Shown piece by piece: positions 59,010 to 64,000 of a stretch of DNA of 64,000 bases. Source of the DNA: Chiridota heheva. Its lineage: Eukaryota > Echinodermata > Holothuroidea > Apodida > Chiridotidae. Where the stretch lies: NCBI GenBank assembly GCA_020152595.1, contig JAIGNY010000696.1, positions 665,001-729,000 on the forward strand, in the 5' to 3' direction. The notes beneath the pieces were generated by a model, which was given only the letters and a program-made list of their open reading frames with translations, was not told the DNA's origin and ran no database searches. The translations under genes and the position numbers were made by a program. Numbering within the stretch: the first letter of the stretch is position 1; each line of letters begins with the position of its first letter.

Positions 59010-59342
59010 ATTGTTCAGGATTCTGTACTTTATTCTATACATTAGGATTCTGTACTTTATTCTATACATTAGGATTCTGTAATTTATTCTATACATTAGG
59101 ATTCTGTACTTTATTCTTTACATTAGGATTCTGTACTTCATTCTATACATTAGATTCTGTACTTTATTCTTTACATTAGGATTCTGTACTTTATTCTTTA
59201 CATTAGGATTCTGTACTTTATTCTATACATTATGATTCTATACATTATTCTATACATTATGATTCTGTACTTCATTCTATACATTATGATTCTGTACTTT
59301 ATTCTATACATTAGGATTCTGTACTTTACTCTATACATTATA
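59010..59342. repeat. 27 bp minisatellite
   Basis: The unit is GGATTCTGTACTTTATTCTA plus TACATTA, 12 copies. The only notable variants are TTCTTTACATT and ATTATGATTC. Confidence 0.95.
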
Positions 59343-59435
59343 GTGCTTAGAATTGGGTTATTTCAATCCAGTAAATACAGTATAAACAACCAAACCATAC
59401 ATTTCCATTTTGTCAATGAATGAAAACCTTGAATT

Positions 59436-60012
59436 AAAGGATTAGTTAGTGGTCAAGCAAGTGTATCTTACATGCAAGAGGACTTTAATAGAAACACAAT
59501 GGTGAAGAAACAACTTCAATATCTTATTCCATTGAGGAGATATTCAGTTTAAAGCTCTTGTCTTTTCTGTGTAGAAGTGACTGGTTTAGTAAGTCTACTA
59601 TGGAAGGTTGGCCCCTCATCCTTAATTCATAACAATTGTTAATGTATTTTAAAGAAAATTCATAGAACTTTTTTACTATCTGAATCATTTTTCCTCAAAC
59701 ATTCTTCAGGTGGTAAATTATAATTAACCATACTAGATTCTGTTTTGCTACTTTCTTAACACATCCAATGGTTTATAAGATACAAAACCACAGGACAAAA
59801 TATAATAGAATACATAAAGACTTTGAGGAATCTGAGGTTATGACATCACAACTAGTCTGATTTTAGTCTTTTCTACACAAATGATACCAAACTTTAAACT
59901 TAGATATCTCCTTAACGGAATAAGATTTTTGAATTCTTTCTTCACCATTTTGTTTCTTTTGAAGTCCTCTTTTATTTAAGATGAACTTGCTTGACTACTG
60001 AACTAATCCTGT
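59436..60012. mobile_element. Inverted-repeat element of about 580 bp
   Basis: The left arm (59436-59572) and right arm (about 59870-60012) are inverted copies. GGATTAGTTAGTGGTCAAGC at left matches GGATTAGTTCAGTAGTCAAG from the complement at right, and the match goes on through 'gaggac', 'atggtgaagaaa', 'tcttattcc', 'ggagatat'. No coding capacity. Part of the centre resembles 45525-45570. Confidence 0.65.
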
Positions 60013-60917
60013 AATAAAAGTTGCCTCGGTTCTTCTTTATGTCATTAAGCATGCAACTATCCATCTTCATTAGTGTCATTTACCTGTAAGTGTTTGTTGG
60101 CAAGAAGTTCTCATGTCCAGATTTTATGCAACGAACTGATGAAGATGCAAGGCCAACTCGGCTTTGATTGTTAGATGTGGGAGAATTACCATGCCTCTTT
60201 CTTCCTTATAAGTAAGTTTTGCCCTCTAGGTTTTAAGAGGCACATGAACTTGAAGAAATTTTGAAGATGAGATTAGATATACAATATTTATAAAGGGATT
60301 TCAGTCACATCACACGTAAAACAAACAGACTCGATCTAAATCATACGCTGGGCGAGTAAAACACGTGCTGGGCATATAAATATGTGCTGGTTAAAATGAA
60401 CCGGCCAGATGAATACATTTTTGTATATAAAATGTTATTTTAAAAAATAATGATAATAATAAAAAATAAAAAAAAATAAAAAAACAGTCTCTCCTACAAA
60501 ATAGTGATGTAAACAAAGTCATGTGACCTCATGACATCAGCTGAAACATCCTTATATACAAACTGATTATTTGTGACAAATTGATAAAATTTTGTAAGTC
60601 TTCAAGGAATGGTGTACAGGTTGGAAGGGATAAGAGCTATATGTCAAAATAAAATCTTTCAAAAATGATATCAGATTTTAGCACAAAATCATTAAAATCA
60701 GTTAAATAGTAAGTAGAGGTCTGAATGTAAGACGCCTCTGACATACAGTAGATTTGTTGTTACGTTTTTGGTGAATTTCTAGTAATAATTTTAGGATTTA
60801 GGATGATGCTGATTTAAATGTCTGTAAAAGTTGTCTGTTTAATAGTTTTTATTGAAAAGAGTAGTAGTAGCTTACATTTCAAGTAAAAGAGTGTAAATTT
60901 TGAAGAAAAAACCCAAC
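60013..60917. other. AT-rich DNA, no gene
   Basis: An A/T-only low-complexity patch lies at 60424-60484. Nothing else is supported. Confidence 0.3.
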
Positions 60918-62738
60918 TCAGAGAGGGTCTGTGGTTAATTGCTTTCCATTGTGATGTAAGAAAGGGAAAGCCACTCAGAGAGGGTCTGTGGTTAATTGCT
61001 TTCCATTGTGATGTAAGAAAAGGAAAGCAGCTCAGAGAGGGTCTGCGGTTAATTGTTTTCCATTGTGATGTAAGAAGGGGAAAGCAGCTCAGAGAGGGTC
61101 TGTGTTTAATTGTTTTCCATTGTGATGTAAGAAAGGGAAAGCAACTCAGAGTGGGTCTGTGGTTAATTGCTTTCCATTGTGATGTAAGAAAGGGAAAGCC
61201 ACTCAGAGAGGGTCTGTGGTTGATTGCTTTCCATTGTGATGTAAGAAAGCAACTCAGAGAGGGTCTGTGCTTAATTGTTTTCCATTGTGATGTAAGAAAG
61301 GAAAAGCAACTCAGAGAGGGTCTGTGTTTAATTGCTTTCCATTGTGATGTAAGAAAGGGAAAGCAACTCAGAGAGGGTCTGTGGTTAATTGCTTTTCATT
61401 GTGATGTAAGAAAGGGAAAGCAACTCAGAGAGGGTCTGTGGTTAATTGCTTTCCATTGTGATGTAAGAAAAGGAAAGCAGCTCAGAGAGGGTCTGCGGTT
61501 AATTGTTTTCCATTGTGATGTAAGAAGGGGAAAGCAGCTCAGAGAGGGTCTGTGTTTAATTGTTTTCCATTGTGATGTAAGAAAGGGAAAGCAACTCAGA
61601 GAGGGTCTGTGGTTAATTGTTTTCCATTGTGATGTAAGAAAGGGAAAGCGACTCAGAGAGGGTCTGTGGTTAATTGCTTTCCATTGTGATGTAAGAAAGA
61701 AAGAGGATCTGTGGTTAATTGCTTTCCATTGTGATGTAAGAAAGGGAAAGCAACTCAGAGAGGGTCTGTGTTTAATTGCTTTCCATTGTGATGTAAGAAA
61801 GGGAAAGCAACTCAGAGAGGGTCTGTGGTTAATTGCTTTTCATTGTGATGTAAGAAAGGGAAAGCAACTCAGAGAGGGTCTGTGGTTAATTGTTTTCCAT
61901 TGTGATGTAAGAAAGGGAAAGCAACTCAAAAGAGGATCTGTGGTTAATTGATTTCCATTGTGATGTAAGAAAGGGAAAGCAACTCAGAGAGGGTCTGTGG
62001 TTAATTGCTTTCCATTGTGATGTAAGAAAGGAAAAGCAACTCAGAGAGGGTCTGTGTTTAATTGCTTTCCATTGTGATGTAAGAAAGGGAAAGCGACTCA
62101 GAGAGGGTCTGTGGTTAATTGCTTTCCATTGTGATGTAAGAAAGGGAAAGCAACTCAGAGAGGGTCTGTGGTTAATTGCTTTCCATTGTGATGTAAGAAA
62201 GGGAAAGCCACTCAGAGAGGGTCTGTGTTTAATTGCTTTCCATTGTGATGTAAGAAAGGGAAAGCAACTCAGAGAGGGTCTGTGGTTAATTGCTTTCCAT
62301 TGTGATGTAAGAAAGGGAAAGCAACTCAGAGAGGGTCTGTGGTTAATTGTTTTCCATTGTGATGTAAGAAAGGGAAAGCCACTCAGAGAGGGTCTGTGGT
62401 TAATTGTTTTCCATTGTGATGTAAGAAAGGGAAAGCAACTCAGAGAGGGTCTGTGGTTAATTGTTTTCCATTGTGATGTAAGAAAGGGAAAGCGACTCAG
62501 AGAGGGTCTGTGGTTAATTGCTTTCCATTGTGATGTAAGAAAGAAAGAGGATCTGTGGTTAATTGCTTTCCATTGTGATGTAAGAAAGGGAAAGCAACTC
62601 AGAGAGGGTCTGTGGTTAATTGTTTTCCATTGTGATGTAAGAAAGGGAAAGCTACTCAGAGAGGGTCTGTGGTTAATTGCTTTCCATTGTGATGTAAGAA
62701 AGGGAAAGCAATTCATAGAGGGTCTGTGGTTAATTAAC
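60918..62738. repeat. 57 bp minisatellite, open on both strands
   Basis: The unit is AACTCAGAGAGGGTCTGTGG, TTAATTGCTTTCCATTGTGA, TGTAAGAAAGGGAAAGC, about 32 copies. It is exactly 19 codons, so one plus frame (266 codons, 61151-61951) and one minus frame (276 codons, 61886-62716) stay open. The peptides (REGLWLIAFHCDVRKGKQL per unit on plus) have no family. Long-range duplications exist. The variant TCTGCGG lies at 61041 and 61491 (450 bp). A shortened unit with GAAAGAAAGAGGATC lies at 61697 and 62541 (844 bp). Confidence 0.96.
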
Positions 62739-62973
62739 CTCTCCAGGTTTCCAAATAGGCCACGCCCAGCATAGCAATGCGGTAACTAAACAAACAAACC
62801 TCAAATCTGCAATGGTGTATTACCAATGCGTTGACATTTAGATGTTCGAGAGGCCTGCTGCAAGCTTTGATTTGTTTATGGCACTTCTACGGATTTTTAG
62901 AGTTTTTAGCAAATAGGGTAAAGAAAATTCAGTTTGCTAACTGTTCTGGGTAACAGCAATCAGATTTACAAAG
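62739..62973. other. Unique DNA between two arrays
   Basis: No gene or repeat is evident. The sequence is less AT-rich than average. Confidence 0.3.
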
Positions 62974-63386
62974 CCAGCAGTGGGCCTGTAAGAAGCCCGC
63001 AGTGGGCCCGCAAGAAGCCCGCAGTGGGCCCGCAAGAAGCCCGCAGTGGGCCAGCAAGAAGCCCGCAGTGGGCCCGTAAGAAGCCCGCAGTGGGCCCGTA
63101 AGAAGCCCGCAGTGGGTCCGTAAGAAGCCCGCAGTGGGCCCGTAAGAAGTCCGCAGTGGGCCCTAAGAAGCCCGCAGTGGGCCCGTAAGAAGCCCGCAGT
63201 GGGCCCGTAAGAAGCCCGCAGTGGGCCCGTAAGAGCCCGCAGTGGGCCCTAAGAAGCCCGCAGTGTGCCCTAAGAAGCCCGCAGTGGGCCCGTGAGAAGC
63301 CCGCAGTGGGCCCGTGAGAAGCCCGCAGTGGGCCCGTGAAGAAGCCCGCAGTGGGCCCGTAAGAAGCTCGCAGTGGGCCCGTAAGC
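62974..63386. repeat. 22 bp GC- and CpG-rich minisatellite
   Basis: The unit is AGAAGCCCGCAGTGGGCCCG plus TA, about 19 copies, with short units that lack CCGT. Each full unit has two CpG and the palindrome GGGCCC. Two minus-strand frames are open as by-products. Confidence 0.95.
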
Positions 63387-64000
63387 GCAAGTTTCGTTCA
63401 CCATTTTTCGCCACTCATTCTGTGTGTGCAGAAAATTGTTTTGTACAGTAAGTTGCATTGACTACATGAGCATACACCGTTAGCTAGCTGTACTGTACCA
63501 GTACCACGTAGGATGTTTACCCCCACTTAGTTACGCAGATTTTGTTGCAAAGCAAATTTGTCTGGTGATTGGTTAAAACAAGCTGTCAATCATTAAACCC
63601 AGAAAGGTTACTTGCTTTCCATGTATGTCAAAATTAAACACACAATTACCATTAAACTTTTAATGCTTCAAATCTGGGATAAAAATGAACAAAAATGGGA
63701 TTATTCTGACCAAAGTGATATTTAATGGCATTCACAACAGAACAAATCAGAATTCTATTCCTAAAAGTATATCTCTGAAAGTATCATTCTGAATTTTTTT
63801 TATTTTTACGATCAACTATTGGATCAAAAATAGAAAGGTGCCTATTTTTGACCCAGCTGTGACCCTCATCAAAATGCTTGTTTTACTTGATGCCAAAATA
63901 TGATGTCTCTGTGAGGTTATAAACATCTTTTAAATATAGCAGAGCAACAAAACCTGCAAAAAACACCCTCTTGTTTGTTCTTTAATTGAATGGTTTGTTG
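63387..64000. other. AT-rich DNA at the window end, no gene
   Basis: I see no exon or repeat with support. Confidence 0.3.

Noticed and set aside
61151-62716. Two long repeat proteins on opposite strands
   Set aside because: A 57 bp unit is 19 codons, so openness follows once the unit lacks stops. No flanking gene structure is seen. Kept as a finding only.

Overview
This is an AT-rich animal genomic window with no bacterial gene layout. There are no operons, no ribosome-binding sites and no long unique reading frames. Introns, tRNA-derived SINEs, a non-LTR retrotransposon tail, several MITEs and a very heavy load of minisatellites all point to a metazoan. One conserved exon (MICU family, mitochondrial calcium uptake) and TRAF-type zinc-finger plus MATH domains support this. 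A marine invertebrate, perhaps an echinoderm or hemichordate, is my impression from the style of the dispersed repeats. I could not test it.

Layout. The first 0.5 kb holds the only host exon I can defend, 310-442 (+). The rest may be one very large intron or intergenic DNA. From 0.5 to 5.6 kb are diverged dispersed repeats and three tRNA-derived SINE pieces. From 5.65 to 9.01 kb is a C-rich 14-15 bp minisatellite that happens to leave three minus-strand frames open. From 9.95 to about 11.12 kb is the decayed 3' end of a Jockey-like retrotransposon (RNase H and C-terminal Cys/His region), followed by small MITEs. From 12.62 to 18.69 kb is a large inverted-repeat (fold-back) element. Each arm carries a decayed TRAF-like gene and a second decayed gene that may be death-fold related, around a roughly 0.9 kb unique spacer. 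From 20.17 to 27.78 kb is a 40 bp satellite with a 3.32 kb higher-order period.

From 28.9 kb to the end the window is a chain of unrelated minisatellites with units of 15 to 57 bp, plus longer direct repeats. Between them lie unique AT-rich DNA, MITEs and two copies (38.98-41.09 and 51.70-53.46 kb) of one dispersed element that carries a 24 bp internal array. By rough addition, tandem arrays fill about a third of the window.

No set of genes here forms a working pathway. The main biological interest is the fold-back element, which pairs a TRAF-like adaptor with a possible death-effector-like protein. The secondary interest is in how the arrays arise. One array has an array-poor relative with a single seed unit elsewhere in the window, one is expanded in only one arm of the fold-back element, and one flips orientation at a short perfect palindrome.
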